In this document: positions 6,228 through 13,907 of the stretch, in pieces | Numbering within the stretch: the stretch's first letter is position 1 | Layout: each line of letters begins with the position of its first letter | Assembly (NCBI GenBank): GCA_023430045.1 | Contig: JAEZCF010000055.1 | Coordinates: 1 to 24,413, forward strand | Source: Pseudomonadota bacterium | GTDB lineage: Bacteria > Pseudomonadota > Gammaproteobacteria > Xanthomonadales > Xanthomonadaceae | DNA length: 24,413 nt | Direction: 5' to 3' | Position numbers and translations under genes: made by a program | Notes under the pieces: model-generated | What the model was told of the DNA's origin: nothing | The model's database searches: none | The model's input: the letters and a program-made list of their open reading frames with translations, nothing else

Positions 6228-8129
6228 ATGTCCCAGCTTGCCCGCGCCCTGGCGGTTGCCCTTGCTTCGCTGATGCTGTTCAGCGCTGCGCCGCCTGCCG
6301 AAGCCGCGAAGAAGAAGGCCACACGCGCCGTCACCACACCCTCCCGCCAGGCTGCCAAACCCAGGCCGAAGCCGCGCGTGCGCCCCGCCGCCCCGGCCAC
6401 CCGGCAGCCCGCCGCGCAGGCCAGCAAGGCCAGCCAGCTGGAACGGCTGTATGAAGACTACTGGGATGCCTCGATGCGGTTGAACCCGCTGCAGGCCACG
6501 TTCCAGGGTGACGCACGCTACAACGATGAACTGCCCAACATCCTGTCGGCGGCCTGGCGACAGCAATCGCACGATTTCACCAGCGAGTGGCTGGGCAAGG
6601 TGGAGAAGATCGGCAGCGACGGCCTGCAGGGCCAGGATCTGCTCAGCTATGAGATGTTCGTCCGCGATGCGCGCGCATCGCTGGCGGCGGAGCAGCATCC
6701 GTCCTGGATGCTGCCGATCAGCCAGTACTACAACCTTGGCAGCATCATGGCGATCCTCGGCGCGGGCGCCGGCGCGCAGCCGTTCAACACGGTCCAGGAT
6801 TACGATCGCTGGTCGCGGCGCTCGCTCGGCATCCCGACGCTGTTTGAACAGGCCATCGCCAACATGCGCCAAGGCATGGCGGCCGGCGTGGTGCAGCCAC
6901 GCGACCTGATGGAAAAAGTGCTCCCGCAGCTGGATGCGGTGATCAAGCCGACCGCCGAGGAGAGCATCTTCTGGACCCCGGTACGGACCATGCCGGCCAG
7001 CATCGCCGCCGAAGACAGGGCACGCATCAGCGCCGAGTACAAGCGCATGATCGAGTACCGCATCATGCCGGCCTACCGGGCGCTGCGCGGATTCATCGCC
7101 ACCGAATACCTGCCGGCGACACGCACCACGGCCGGCATGGGCGTGCTGCCGAATGGCCAGGCATGGTATGCCAGCACCCTGCGGCAGGCCACCGCGACCA
7201 CCCAGGACCCCGCCCAGCTGCATGCGTGGGGCGAGCAACGCGTGCAGGCATTGCAGGCGGAGATCGCCACGGTGATGAAGGACAAGCGTCTGCGCGGCAC
7301 GGAAGTGAAACTGCTGCGCAGCATGCGCAGCGACCGCCAGTTCCAGTACAGCGACGCGAACGCAGTGCTGGGTCGCTACCGTCAATTGCAGCAGCAGGTG
7401 GCGGCAAAGCTGCCAGCGGTCCTGCAGACGGTTCCCACGGTGCCGCTGGACATCCAGCCAGTGGATGCGGACCGCGCGCTCACCGCCGCGCCGGTGTCCT
7501 ACCAGCCCGGCGCCGGCACCCGTCCGCCGGTGCTGTTCATCAACGCATCCAACCTGCCCACGCGCAAGCGCTGGAGCGCGCCGATGCTGTACCTGCATGA
7601 AGCCGTGCCCGGCCATCACGTGCAGCTGGGCCTGCAGCAGGAACTGGAGAAGCTGCCGCGGTTCCGCCGTCTGGGCGGCGACATGGCCTTCGTGGAAGGA
7701 TGGGGCCTGTACGCCGAATCGCTGGGCGACATGCTGGGCGTGTATGCCGATCCCTACGATCACATCGGCTACCTGCATGCGGCGCTGACCCGCGCCGCGC
7801 GGGTGGTCGCCGATACCGGAGTGCATGCTCTGGGCTGGAACAAGCAGCAGGCCGTGGCCTATCTGGAAAAGACGGCGACGATGACCACCGATGACGCCAA
7901 CGCAGAAGTCGAACGGATGATGGCCCAGCCCGGACAGGCGCTGTCGAACGTGCTGGGCGAAGCAAAGATCGTCGAGTTGCGTGAACGCGCGCGCCGGAAG
8001 CAGGGCACCGCCTTCGACCTGCGTGTGTTTCACACCGAACTGCTCAAGGATGGCTCCATGCCGCTGGACGTCCTGGAACGGCGGATGGACCGCTGGCTCG
8101 AAGGTGCGCCGGCCCTTCAGCCGCACTGA
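6228..8129 (+). CDS. DUF885 family protein, putative exported metallopeptidase
   Basis: A 633-residue protein with a signal peptide (residues 1-26, ending PAEAA), then a Lys/Arg/Pro/Ala-rich linker (27-70), then the DUF885 domain from about residue 75 to the end. The family hallmark HEAVPGHH is at 457-464, followed by VEGWGLYAESLG with E490. This is the pattern expected for a zinc site in the metallopeptidase-like superfamily to which DUF885 has been assigned; no substrate is established. The ATG at 6228 begins the signal peptide. The 6094-6227 gap upstream shows no clear promoter or ribosome site. The last codons precede a perfect hairpin at 8147-8169 shared with the convergent gene. Confidence 0.88.
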   Translation: MSQLARALAVALASLMLFSAAPPAEAAKKKATRAVTTPSRQAAKPRPKPRVRPAAPATRQPAAQASKASQLERLYEDYWDASMRLNPLQATFQGDARYNDELPNILSAAWRQQSHDFTSEWLGKVEKIGSDGLQGQDLLSYEMFVRDARASLAAEQHPSWMLPISQYYNLGSIMAILGAGAGAQPFNTVQDYDRWSRRSLGIPTLFEQAIANMRQGMAAGVVQPRDLMEKVLPQLDAVIKPTAEESIFWTPVRTMPASIAAEDRARISAEYKRMIEYRIMPAYRALRGFIATEYLPATRTTAGMGVLPNGQAWYASTLRQATATTQDPAQLHAWGEQRVQALQAEIATVMKDKRLRGTEVKLLRSMRSDRQFQYSDANAVLGRYRQLQQQVAAKLPAVLQTVPTVPLDIQPVDADRALTAAPVSYQPGAGTRPPVLFINASNLPTRKRWSAPMLYLHEAVPGHHVQLGLQQELEKLPRFRRLGGDMAFVEGWGLYAESLGDMLGVYADPYDHIGYLHAALTRAARVVADTGVHALGWNKQQAVAYLEKTATMTTDDANAEVERMMAQPGQALSNVLGEAKIVELRERARRKQGTAFDLRVFHTELLKDGSMPLDVLERRMDRWLEGAPALQPH

Positions 8130-8146
8130 GCGCGGACGCGCTTGAC

Positions 8147-8169
8147 GTCACCGGCGCCATGCCGGTGAC
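8147..8169. terminator. Bidirectional hairpin between convergent genes
   Basis: GTCACCGGC (8147-8155) and GCCGGTGAC (8161-8169) form a perfect 9-bp GC-rich stem with a 5-base loop, located between the DUF885 stop (8129) and the stop of the minus-strand gene (8187). There is no long T-run on either side. Confidence 0.6.
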
Positions 8170-8186
8170 GGCCTGCGATCACTTGA

Positions 8187-9857
8187 TCAGTAGAGGCTTT
8201 CGTCCTCGCTGGAATTCCCGTCACGCTCCGCGAAGATGGCCTGCACCGCAGTGTCCCCCGTGTAGCGGCGTTGCGCGTATGGGCCGCTTGCCGGTCCGTA
8301 ATGCGGAACGTCATGGAGGACATCGTCGCCGTCGCTTTCCAGACTGCTGCCCGCACTATGCTCACCTGCACTGTCGCCCCCTGCGCGGGAGAGATGCGGC
8401 AACGTCGGCGACAGCCTGAAGTGCGCGGCGCGCACTGTTCTGCCGTTACGGACTTCGTAGGCGATCTCCGGGCGAAGGAAACTCACCTCCTGGACTGCTG
8501 CAGGTGGAAGGTCGCTTCGCTTGCCGTCCCCCAACTTCGTATACAGCACACGGCACTCCGGCGCCGGAACAGCTGCGTTGTGCTGCCATCCCACAACGTG
8601 CTCGAAGAGGGCTGAGTGGCCCGCGTTAGCCGGAGGCGCCGAAGTATCGTAGATGGAGCAGACTTCATATTGGTGGAAGCCCAGTGTTCTTGTGCGTTTT
8701 ACGCCCACATCTGCCTGGAGCGACAACTTGGTGTTTGCGAATTCAACTTTCCTTCTTCGTGCATTCCATAGCGCCATCGTCTCCTCAAGGCTACGGACAC
8801 GTTCAGGCACCTCGTCATCATCGCGGTCCTGATTGCGTGAACATGTATCGGAAATTCCGCAGATCCGGCCCTCGGCGTGGGCATCCATGCTTTCCGTGCC
8901 ATCTGACGGCGGGTCGGGCTGCATCGACGATCCGGACGCGGCGAACAGCGTCTGCGGCGCCCAGTCACTGACCAGCCCGTCGTAAGTTGTTTCCGACGCC
9001 CCCTGCCCCTGCAGGAAAATGCACTCGTCCCCGTCGTCGAACCACGCGTCGGGAATCGCATCGCGTGTGATGGCCTGCGGCTTTGCGGCGATGCTGGCCT
9101 GCCTAACAGGCGGATCGTTCCGGTCTTGCCCAGCGAGGGCGGCATCGACCTGCGCGGGGTGGATGGCCGTGTACGTGCTGACGGCGTCCGGCACTGCAGC
9201 CTCAAGCGGCGTCGGCTTGGCCAGTCCCTTGTAGATGTCACGCAACCGCTGGACGTGCGCCTGCCGCTTTTCGGGTGTGTCCAGATGCACCGGCCAGACG
9301 CGGGTCGGCGATGCAGGTGCCGCAGGACGGGACACCGGGTGCAGCGCCGCAACACGTGGGGCGGCGGATTCAATCGTCGCACCGCCGGGTTCCGCCATTC
9401 CACCAGCATGCCCCCCCACCCCCACCCCCGCACCTGCCTTCGCCGCCAGTGTCTTCCTGAATTCAAGGAATGCCCTCACGCTGATGTTGTGCTCTCTCAC
9501 CACCCCGACCAAGGCTGCCTGCGTTCCGTTCCTCTGCCCCAGCCGTGCGTGCCTGGTGTCGGCGACGAACAAGGCCCATTCCTGCGCCTGTGGCTGAGGA
9601 AGCACGTCGACACGTGAAGGTGGCGCCCAGCTGAACCCGGAAGGCGAACCGGTACGGGTGCGGGTACGCGCGCTGGCAACGATCTGGCGGCCCAGGCCGG
9701 AATCGCCGCATGTGGCCTGCCACAGAGGTACCTTGCCATTGCAGACGCCGGCGATTCCGCCACGCGTGATGCCCGGCGCCGCCCGCAGAGCGCCTTCGGC
9801 CATCGACGACGACCGGTATGGCAGCGCATAGATCACGGATGCAAGAGATGGGGGCAT
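8187..9857 (-). CDS. Orphan 556-residue protein of unknown family
   Basis: I do not recognise this protein. The ATG at 9857 is chosen for an AGGA eight bases upstream; the frame is open further, but that part would run antisense through the yaeR gene. Residues 1-90 are Ser/Arg/Ala-rich with no signal peptide. Residues 92-140 (starting EWALFVADTRHARLG and ending FLEFRKTLAAK) look like a compact helical unit. Residues 141-149 are a Gly/Val run coded by a long G-tract. Residues 155-185 are Ala/Pro-rich, 190-215 a charged helix (TPEKRQAHVQRLRDIYKG). The C-terminal half is acidic and ends SSEDESLY. Hand counts give 91 G+C in 180 bases at 8641-8820, against 43 in 60 at 7621-7680 in the neighbouring gene, so part of it is compositionally foreign. 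A secreted effector or toxin is conceivable but not shown. Confidence 0.65.
   Translation of the reverse strand: MPPSLASVIYALPYRSSSMAEGALRAAPGITRGGIAGVCNGKVPLWQATCGDSGLGRQIVASARTRTRTGSPSGFSWAPPSRVDVLPQPQAQEWALFVADTRHARLGQRNGTQAALVGVVREHNISVRAFLEFRKTLAAKAGAGVGVGGHAGGMAEPGGATIESAAPRVAALHPVSRPAAPASPTRVWPVHLDTPEKRQAHVQRLRDIYKGLAKPTPLEAAVPDAVSTYTAIHPAQVDAALAGQDRNDPPVRQASIAAKPQAITRDAIPDAWFDDGDECIFLQGQGASETTYDGLVSDWAPQTLFAASGSSMQPDPPSDGTESMDAHAEGRICGISDTCSRNQDRDDDEVPERVRSLEETMALWNARRRKVEFANTKLSLQADVGVKRTRTLGFHQYEVCSIYDTSAPPANAGHSALFEHVVGWQHNAAVPAPECRVLYTKLGDGKRSDLPPAAVQEVSFLRPEIAYEVRNGRTVRAAHFRLSPTLPHLSRAGGDSAGEHSAGSSLESDGDDVLHDVPHYGPASGPYAQRRYTGDTAVQAIFAERDGNSSEDESLY
9411..9429 (-). repeat. G5-T-G5-T-G7 tract inside the orphan gene
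   Basis: On the coding strand the sequence is five G, T, five G, T, seven G, coding for residues about 144-149. It is both a simple-sequence tract able to slip during replication and a candidate G-quadruplex. A change of one or two bases in the tract would truncate the protein after about 150 residues. Confidence 0.9.
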
Positions 9858-10009
9858 GGGATCAGTCCTGGAGTGGCGTTCAGTGGACCCCAGAGTGGCG
9901 AACCGTACAGGCGCACACTTTCGTTTTTGCGGCGGACCGATCAATCGCGTATGCATGAGGCAGCGAACGATCTGAGATGATGTCCCACTGTCCACCCGAC
10001 GCTGCACCG

Positions 10010-10405
10010 ATGAGCCCCATCCTGCAAGGTATCCACCATGTCGCCCTGATCTGCAGCGACTACGCCCGTTCGCGGGCGTTCTACGTCGACGTGCTCGGCC
10101 TGGCGGTGCTGGCCGAGCATCACCGGACGGCGCGCGATTCGTGGAAGCTCGATCTGGCGCTGCCCGATGGCGGCCAGCTGGAACTCTTCTCCTTCCCTTC
10201 CCCGCCTCCGCGTCCAAGTCGTCCGGAGGCACAGGGGCTGCGCCATCTGGCCTTTCGCATCGCCGCGCTGGAACCGTTCATCGCGCACCTGGCCCATCAT
10301 GGCGTGGTCTGTGAGCCAATCCGTGTGGACAAACATACCGGCCGACGCTTTACTTTCTTCGCCGATCCGGATGGCTTGCCGCTGGAGCTGTACGAAATTC
10401 CGTGA
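10010..10405 (+). CDS. yaeR: YaeR-type VOC (glyoxalase-fold) metalloprotein
   Basis: A 131-residue protein of the vicinal oxygen chelate superfamily, very like E. coli YaeR. The shared stretches are ARDSWKLDLALPDG, ELFSFPSPPPRPSRPEA, LRHLAF, and RFTFFADPDGLPLELYE. Expected metal ligands are H10 (IHHVAL), E58 (LELF), H79 (LRHLAF) and E126 (LELYE). The reaction of YaeR is not established; it is often annotated as glyoxalase I-like. Two ATGs at 9977 and 9980 would add eleven or ten residues without homology, so the ATG at 10010 is preferred, giving the YaeR length. The gene is divergent from the orphan gene, and a stem-loop overlaps its stop codon. Confidence 0.9.
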   Translation: MSPILQGIHHVALICSDYARSRAFYVDVLGLAVLAEHHRTARDSWKLDLALPDGGQLELFSFPSPPPRPSRPEAQGLRHLAFRIAALEPFIAHLAHHGVVCEPIRVDKHTGRRFTFFADPDGLPLELYEIP

Positions 10406-10425
10406 TCGCGTGCCCGGGATCACGG
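10400..10425 (+). terminator. Stem-loop overlapping the yaeR stop codon
   Basis: CCGTGATC (10400-10407) and GATCACGG (10418-10425) form a perfect 8-bp stem with a 10-base loop; the stop codon TGA is at 10403-10405 inside the first arm. It lies nine bases before the SMAG repeat, and the two hairpins together could end or protect the transcript. Confidence 0.45.
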
Positions 10426-10433
10426 TAACGGAG

Positions 10434-10458
10434 GTTGCCGGGCAGAGCCCGGCACTAC
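10434..10458 (-). repeat. SMAG (GTAG-headed REP-type) repeat
   Basis: Read on the minus strand the 25 bases begin GTAGTGCCGGGC, have a TCT loop, and close with GCCCGGCAAC. A GTAG head followed by a GC-rich imperfect hairpin is the definition of the SMAG elements that are abundant in Stenotrophomonas maltophilia genomes. The element is intergenic, between yaeR and the DUF2147 gene, which is the usual location. REP-type elements act as RNA hairpins that can stabilise or end transcripts. Confidence 0.85.
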
Positions 10459-10523
10459 GCGGGCAGCAGACAACGTCATCATCAACCGCAGTGAAGCCCG
10501 CAACCGCCGTCACGCGCTGCCGC

Positions 10524-10553
10524 TTGCCCCATACCCCGCCGAATGGGTATACA
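10524..10553 (+). promoter_or_regulatory. Promoter of the DUF2147 gene with internal inverted repeat
   Basis: TTGCCC (10524-10529) and TATACA (10548-10553) are spaced by 18 bases. Between and over them lie ATACCC (10531-10536) and its inverse GGGTAT (10545-10550), an arrangement suited to a repressor site. The leader to the ATG at 10612 would be about 50 bases. Confidence 0.4.
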
Positions 10554-10611
10554 GTCCGCACACGCTGGCGACGTCGCTGGCACCGACACTTCAATGCCCT
10601 GGGAGGGGACC

Positions 10612-11055
10612 ATGCGCAAGACCTTCAAGACCCTGTTGCTGGCGCTGCCGCTGTGCATGGCCGCGCTGTCCGCGCAGGCGGCCGATTCGGCCGTCGGCCG
10701 CTGGAAAACCATCGACGACAAGACCGGCAAGGTGAAGTCGATCGTGGAGATCAGCCAGGCTGCCAACGGCACGCTGTCCGGCAAGGTTGTGGACATCCTG
10801 CAGTCGGACAAGGGCCCGAACCCTGTCTGCAACGACTGCCAGGGTGCCAACAAGGGCAAGCCGATCAAGGGCATGACGATCCTCTGGAACCTGAAATCCG
10901 ACGGCGCCAGCAGCTGGTCCGGTGGCACCATCCTGGATCCGGCCAACGGCAAGACCTACAAGTCGAAGATGAAGCTCCAGCAGGGAGGTGCCAGGCTGGA
11001 CGTGTCCGGCTGCGTGGCCTTCATCTGCCGCGCGCAGACCTGGCAGCGCGAGTGA
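10612..11055 (+). CDS. DUF2147 family exported protein
   Basis: A 147-residue protein with a clean signal peptide (residues 1-24, ending LSAQAA). The mature protein starts DSAVGRWKTIDDKTGKVKS, the usual opening of DUF2147, and ends with SGCVAFICRAQTWQR, the usual closing. Two cysteine pairs are visible (NPVCNDC and GCVAFIC), plausibly disulfide-bonded in the periplasm. The family is thought to form a lipocalin-like beta barrel, but its role is unknown. GGGAGGGG lies directly upstream of the ATG at 10612. A strong terminator follows the stop after 24 bases, so it is probably transcribed alone. Confidence 0.9.
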   Translation: MRKTFKTLLLALPLCMAALSAQAADSAVGRWKTIDDKTGKVKSIVEISQAANGTLSGKVVDILQSDKGPNPVCNDCQGANKGKPIKGMTILWNLKSDGASSWSGGTILDPANGKTYKSKMKLQQGGARLDVSGCVAFICRAQTWQRE

Positions 11056-11079
11056 CCCCGCCGCCCAGCGCCTGACAAC

Positions 11080-11101
11080 GAACCCGGCCACGGCCGGGTT
11101 C
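11080..11101 (+). terminator. Strong GC hairpin after DUF2147
   Basis: GAACCCGGCC (11080-11089) and GGCCGGGTTC (11092-11101) are perfectly complementary, giving a 9-bp stem with a 4-base loop. A short CGCGTTT follows. It separates the DUF2147 gene from metG. Confidence 0.75.
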
Positions 11102-11143
11102 CGCGTTTCCGGTCCCCGCTGCGCGGCGGCCGGCATGGGGTCA

Positions 11144-11152
11144 TGCGATAAT
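11144..11152 (+). promoter_or_regulatory. Extended -10 promoter element of metG
   Basis: TGCGATAAT provides a TG dinucleotide one base before GATAAT (11147-11152), the extended -10 form, which can work without a good -35; none is visible. The predicted leader to the metG ATG is about 23 bases. Confidence 0.5.
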
Positions 11153-11181
11153 CCCTGATTCCCCCGCAGCACCCCGCGACC

Positions 11182-13254
11182 ATGACCCGAACCGCGCTCG
11201 TCACCACCGCCCTGCCCTATGCCAACGGCCCCCTGCATCTGGGCCACCTGGTGGGCTACATCCAGGCCGACATCTGGGTGCGCGCGCGGCGAATGAGCGG
11301 CGGTACCGCCTGGTTCGTGTGCGCCGACGATACCCACGGCACGCCGATCATGCTGGCGGCGGAAAAGGCCGGCGTCACCCCGGAGGCCTTCATCGCCAAC
11401 ATCCAGGCCAGCCATGAGCGCGATTTCGCCGCGTTCGGCGTCGCCTTCGACCATTACGATTCGACCAATTCGGCCGCCAACCGCGCGCTGACCGAAGCCT
11501 TCTACCTGAAGCTGGAAGCCGAAGGCCACATCGCCCGGCGCTCGGTCGCGCAGTTCTACGACCCGGCCAAGGGCATGTTCCTGCCCGACCGCTACATCAA
11601 GGGCATCTGCCCTAACTGCGGCAGCGCCGACCAGTACGGCGACAACTGCGAGGTCTGCGGCGCCACCTACGGCCCGACCGAACTGAAGGAGCCGAAATCG
11701 GCGATCTCCGGCGCCACGCCGGAAATCCGCGATTCGGAGCATTTCTTCTTCGAGGTCGGCCGCTTCGAATCGTTCCTGCGCCAATGGCTGGCCGGCGATG
11801 TCGCCCTGCCCGGCGTCAAGGCCAAGCTGATGGAATGGCTGGACGCCGATGGCGGCCTGCGCGCGTGGGACATCTCGCGCGATGCGCCGTACTTCGGTTT
11901 CCAGATTCCCGGCCGCCCCGGCAAGTATTTCTATGTCTGGCTGGACGCGCCGATCGGCTACCTGTCCAGTTTCCGGACGCTGTGCGCGAAGACCGGCGAG
12001 GACTTCGACGCGCATCTGCGCGTCGGCACCGCCACCGAACTGCACCATTTCATCGGCAAGGACATCGTCAATTTCCACGGCCTGTTCTGGCCTGCCGTGC
12101 TGCACGGCACCGGCCACCGCGCGCCGACCCGGCTGCACGTCAACGGTTACCTCACCGTGGATGGCGCGAAGATGAGCAAGTCGCGCGGCACCTTCGTGAT
12201 GGCACGGACGTTCCTGGATGCCGGCCTGGAGCCGGAAGCCCTGCGTTACTACTTCGCGGCCAAATCCTCGGGCGGCGTCGACGACCTGGACCTCAACCTC
12301 GGCGATTTCGTCGCACGCGTCAATGCAGACCTGGTGGGCAAATTCGTCAACCTGGCCAGCCGCTGCGCCGGCTTCATCAGCAAGCGTTTCGACGGCCTGC
12401 TGGCCGCGCAGCTGCCCGATGAAGCGCAGTACCAGCGCTTCGTCGATGCGCTTGCGCCAATCCGCGAAGCCTACGAACGCAACGACCCGGCGGCGGCCAT
12501 CCGCCAGACCATGGCGCTGGCCGACGAGGCCAATCGTTACATCGACGACGTCAAGCCGTGGGTCATCGCCAAACAGGAAGGGGCCGACGCAGAGCTGCAG
12601 GCGGCATGCACCCAGGGGCTTAACCTGTTCCGCGTGCTGGTGACCGCTCTCAAGCCGGTGCTGCCGGCCACCACCGCGCAGGCCGAAGCCTTCCTCGCCG
12701 CGCAGGTGGATGACTGGACCGCGCTGGTGCAACCGCTGCTCGCCCATCGCATCAACGACTACATCCCTCTGTTCACCCGTATAGACCCGAAGAAGATCGA
12801 CGCCATGACCGACGCCTCCAGGGACACCCTGCAGCCTGCAACCCCCGCGCCCGCCGCCAAGGCCGAGGCCAGCGCGCCAGCCGCACCGGCCAAGGTCGAA
12901 GCCGGCAGCACCGACACGCCGGCGTACATCGGCATCGACGATTTCGCCAGGCTCGACCTGCGCATCGGCAAGGTGCTCGCCTGCGAATTCGTGGAGGGCT
13001 CGGACAAGCTGCTGCGCTTCGAACTGGATGCCGGCGAACTGGGCACGCGGCAGATCTTTTCCGGCATCCGCGCCAGCTATGGCGAACCGGAAAGGCTGGT
13101 CGGCCGCACCGTGGTGTTCATCGCCAACCTGGCGCCGCGCAAGATGCGCTTCGGCCTGAGCGAAGGCATGATCCTGTCGGCCGGTTTCGACGGCGGAGCG
13201 CTGGCCCTGCTGGATGCCGACAGCAGCGCACTGCCGGGCATGCCGGTCCGCTGA
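11182..13254 (+). CDS. metG: Methionyl-tRNA synthetase
   Basis: Class I synthetase of 690 residues that charges both initiator and elongator tRNA-Met. The HIGH motif is HLGH at residues 19-22 and KMSKS is at 330-334. A zinc-binding knuckle is formed by C143, C146, C156 and C159. The anticodon-binding helical domain follows to about residue 540. An Ala/Pro/Lys-rich linker (about 550-580) connects to the C-terminal Trbp111-like tRNA-binding domain (about 582-690; DFARLDLRIGKVL, NLAPRKMRFGLSEGM), which allows dimerisation in the E. coli type enzyme. The ATG at 11182 gives the expected N-terminus. The next gene starts 34 bases later and may be co-transcribed. Confidence 0.98.
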   Translation: MTRTALVTTALPYANGPLHLGHLVGYIQADIWVRARRMSGGTAWFVCADDTHGTPIMLAAEKAGVTPEAFIANIQASHERDFAAFGVAFDHYDSTNSAANRALTEAFYLKLEAEGHIARRSVAQFYDPAKGMFLPDRYIKGICPNCGSADQYGDNCEVCGATYGPTELKEPKSAISGATPEIRDSEHFFFEVGRFESFLRQWLAGDVALPGVKAKLMEWLDADGGLRAWDISRDAPYFGFQIPGRPGKYFYVWLDAPIGYLSSFRTLCAKTGEDFDAHLRVGTATELHHFIGKDIVNFHGLFWPAVLHGTGHRAPTRLHVNGYLTVDGAKMSKSRGTFVMARTFLDAGLEPEALRYYFAAKSSGGVDDLDLNLGDFVARVNADLVGKFVNLASRCAGFISKRFDGLLAAQLPDEAQYQRFVDALAPIREAYERNDPAAAIRQTMALADEANRYIDDVKPWVIAKQEGADAELQAACTQGLNLFRVLVTALKPVLPATTAQAEAFLAAQVDDWTALVQPLLAHRINDYIPLFTRIDPKKIDAMTDASRDTLQPATPAPAAKAEASAPAAPAKVEAGSTDTPAYIGIDDFARLDLRIGKVLACEFVEGSDKLLRFELDAGELGTRQIFSGIRASYGEPERLVGRTVVFIANLAPRKMRFGLSEGMILSAGFDGGALALLDADSSALPGMPVR

Positions 13255-13288
13255 CCTGCCGTCCGCCGCCACCGAAGGTGAACCCGCG

Positions 13289-13882
13289 ATGGAACTGGCG
13301 CTGTTCGACTTCGACCACACCATCACGCTGAGCGATACCTACAGCCGCTTCCTGCGACGCGTGGCCACGCCGGAACAGCGCAGTCGCGCCTGGTGGACGG
13401 TGGGACCCTGGCTGGCGGCCTACCGGTTGCGCCTGATCAGCGCCGAACGCCTGCGCGCGCGGGTCACCCGGCTGGTGTTCACGGGCCGCCATGCCGACGA
13501 CATCGCATCGTTGGCCGCCGGTTATGCCCGCGATGCGCTGCCAGGGATGATGCGGCCGGAGATGCTTGAACAGATCCGCTGGCATCAGTCGCAGGGGCAT
13601 ACGGTCGCCATCGTTTCGGCGTCGGTGGACCTGTATCTGCGCCCCTGGTGCGAGCCGCTTGGCCTGCAGCTGATCTGCAACCAGCTGGAAACACGCGATG
13701 GCCGACTGACGGGCCGTTATGCGGGCGGCGACTGCGGCCGCCGGAAAGTGCAGCACGTCCGCCGCCGTTTCGATCTATCGCGCTATGCACGCATCCACGC
13801 CTATGGCGACAGCCGCGAGGACAGACCGATGCTGGCACTTGCCCATGAGCGCTGGTATCGCGGCAGGCTCCTGGCCCCATGA
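13289..13882 (+). CDS. HAD-IB family phosphatase (SerB-like fold)
   Basis: A 197-residue cytoplasmic hydrolase of the haloacid dehalogenase superfamily, subfamily IB. All four motifs are present: motif I FDFDHT with the nucleophile D7 and acid D9; motif II IVSAS (S110); motif III lysine K153 (GRRK); motif IV AYGDSREDRPML with D174 and D178. The cap domain between motifs I and II (residues about 15-90) is helical and Arg-rich. Family members dephosphorylate small phosphomonoesters such as phosphoserine or phosphoethanolamine, but the substrate cannot be told here. GAAGGTG precedes the ATG at 13289. It lies 34 bases after metG and 25 bases before rnfB, so the three may form one transcript. Confidence 0.88.
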   Translation: MELALFDFDHTITLSDTYSRFLRRVATPEQRSRAWWTVGPWLAAYRLRLISAERLRARVTRLVFTGRHADDIASLAAGYARDALPGMMRPEMLEQIRWHQSQGHTVAIVSASVDLYLRPWCEPLGLQLICNQLETRDGRLTGRYAGGDCGRRKVQHVRRRFDLSRYARIHAYGDSREDRPMLALAHERWYRGRLLAP

Positions 13883-13907
13883 ACGCCCTGCGCAGCCACC
13901 GCCACGC

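Noticed and set aside
5955..8126. 723-codon open frame on the minus strand
   Set aside because: It is antisense to the DUF885 gene, His/Arg/Gly-rich, and has no recognisable motif; a GC-bias artefact. The same holds for the long antisense frames over metG, mprF and yegD.
9858..9976. TTCGC on the minus strand upstream of the orphan gene, possible plant-inducible promoter box
   Set aside because: Only one TTCGC half is present; the second half at the required 15-base distance is missing, so type III co-regulation is not supported.
9858..10232. In-frame N-terminal extension of the orphan protein to 681 residues
   Set aside because: It would run antisense through most of yaeR, reads as low-complexity Arg/Pro translation, and the ATG at 9857 has a proper ribosome site.
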